Of a stretch of 6,080 nt of DNA, positions 5,267 to 6,080 are shown piece after piece. The notes beneath the pieces are model-generated. The model was not told the origin of the DNA. It ran no database searches and saw only the letters and a program-made list of their open reading frames with translations. How positions within the stretch are numbered: the first letter of the stretch is position 1; each line of letters opens with the position of its first letter. This stretch comes from Zwartia sp. (GTDB lineage: Bacteria; Pseudomonadota; Gammaproteobacteria; Burkholderiales; Burkholderiaceae_B): positions 1 through 6,080 of the forward strand of contig JAURZO010000197.1 of assembly GCA_030653405.1 (NCBI GenBank), given 5' to 3'. Made by a program: the position numbers and the translations under genes.

Positions 5267-6080
5267 ATGAACAAGCGCGACATCGTTATCAAAAGTACGA
5301 CTTATTTGCGTGGTCCAAACATCTGGACATACTGCGCGATCATTGAGGCACTGGTCGATATTGGAGATCTGGAGGATAGTCCGTCCAATACCGTACCAGG
5401 CTTATATGAGCGGCTGACCGAATGGCTGCCCAGCCTCGTTGAGCACCGCTGTAGTCCTGGAGTGCACGGCGGATTTCTGATGCGTCTCAAAGAGGGTACC
5501 TGGCCCTGCCATATCCTTGAACACGTCACCCTTGCCCTGCAGGATTTAGCTGGAGTGCCCGGCTATGGTTTTGGACGCGCGCGCGAAACCGAACAACGTG
5601 GGGTCTACAAAGTCATGGTGAGCGGCTGGGAGGAGCAAGTCACACTTGCCGCGCTCTACATGGGTCGCGATCTGGTGATGGCCGCAATCGACGACAAGCC
5701 CTATGACCTTGAGGGAGAACTCGAAAAGCTCCGGGACTTGGCGCAGAGTCGTTGCTTAGGACCAAGTACCGCCTCTATGGTGCTGGCTGCAGACGACCGC
5801 ACGATACCCGCCATCCGCTTAAGCGAAGGCAATCTGATTCAGTTTGGCTACGGCGCCAAACAAAGACGCATCTGGACCGCAGAGACCGATCAGACCAGCG
5901 CCATCGCCGAGACCATCTCGCGCGACAAGGGTCTGACCAAAATGCTGCTTGAGACCTGCGGCGTGCCGATCCCGAACGGTCGCGCGGTCTACAGTGCCGC
6001 AGACGCTTGGGATGCTGCCGAGGATCTCGGTCTGCCCGTGGTGGTCAAGCCAGTCGATGGCAACCATGGTCGTGGGGTCT
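5267..6080 (+). CDS. cphA: Cyanophycin synthetase, N-terminal part (cut by window edge)
   Basis: The first 271 codons are open to the right edge. CphA is an ATP-dependent cytosolic enzyme that builds the storage polymer cyanophycin by adding aspartate, then arginine on its side chain. The N domain (residues 1 to about 160) is recognisable from LRGPNIW (14-20), VDIGDLED (30-37), LVEHRCSPG (57-65), GGFLMRL, GTWPCHILEHVTLALQ (77-92) and GFGRARET (101-108). Next comes the start of the ATP-grasp domain: LGPSTA (164-169), the IPAIRL region, GAKQRRIWTAETDQTSAIAE (196-215), SRDKGLTK, and VVVKPVDGNHGRGV (258-271) with the likely nucleotide-binding K261. Complete enzymes are about 850-900 residues, so the rest of the ATP-grasp domain and the Mur-ligase-like domain lie outside. 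The ATG has only a weak GAG close upstream, but an in-frame TAA at 5237 and the fit to the family N-terminus support this start. It could be either of the two CphA paralogues found together in several betaproteobacteria. Confidence 0.93.
   Translation, partial: MNKRDIVIKSTTYLRGPNIWTYCAIIEALVDIGDLEDSPSNTVPGLYERLTEWLPSLVEHRCSPGVHGGFLMRLKEGTWPCHILEHVTLALQDLAGVPGYGFGRARETEQRGVYKVMVSGWEEQVTLAALYMGRDLVMAAIDDKPYDLEGELEKLRDLAQSRCLGPSTASMVLAADDRTIPAIRLSEGNLIQFGYGAKQRRIWTAETDQTSAIAETISRDKGLTKMLLETCGVPIPNGRAVYSAADAWDAAEDLGLPVVVKPVDGNHGRGV

Noticed and set aside
5302..6067. Short open frames on both strands inside the cyanophycin synthetase gene
   Set aside because: The continuous CphA frame through this whole stretch explains the sequence, and the short frames carry no domain.

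Overview
The window looks like an ordinary chromosomal stretch from a betaproteobacterium of the order Burkholderiales, most likely an Alcaligenaceae-type organism. The reasons are a Bug/TctC-type periplasmic binding protein gene standing alone, a TauD/TfdA dioxygenase and an aldo/keto reductase of types common in that order, and a cyanophycin synthetase of the proteobacterial type. GC is estimated by eye in the mid-50s percent. The taxon is inferred from protein style and not from any search.

Layout, left to right. (1) Positions 1-396 (+) hold the 3' part of a LON substrate-binding-domain protein, cut by the window edge. (2) It converges on a class I/II PLP-dependent aminotransferase of the aspartate aminotransferase Ib type (452-1663, -). 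Two strong hairpins lie at the convergence point, one of them inside the last codons of the LON-domain gene. (3) A divergent intergenic region of about 215 bp leads to a tripartite tricarboxylate transporter (Bug/TctC) substrate-binding protein (1879-2862, +), which has a textbook Shine-Dalgarno and signal peptide. (4) That gene converges on a TauD/TfdA-family Fe(II)/2-oxoglutarate dioxygenase (2922-3992, -). Two perfect hairpins sit between and across the gene ends. (5) A divergent intergenic region carries an inverted repeat overlapping a -10-like element and, facing the other way, a good sigma70-like promoter. It separates the dioxygenase from an aldo/keto reductase (4156-5178, +). (6) The reductase ends in a convincing intrinsic terminator. 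It is followed by the first 271 codons of a cyanophycin synthetase (5267-6080, +), open to the right edge.

The genes form alternating convergent and divergent single-gene units, and no multi-gene operon is visible. Functionally they touch amino-acid transamination, organic-acid capture in the periplasm, oxidative attack on a small carboxylated or sulfonated substrate, carbonyl reduction, and nitrogen storage as cyanophycin. A link between the binding protein, the dioxygenase and the reductase is possible from position only; the sequence does not establish a pathway. No RNA genes, CRISPR arrays, insertion sequences or phage genes were seen, and I found no evidence of a new system. The points most worth a second look are the regulatory region between the dioxygenase and the reductase, the orphan binding protein, and the HxxEH motif in the N-terminal domain of the cyanophycin synthetase.
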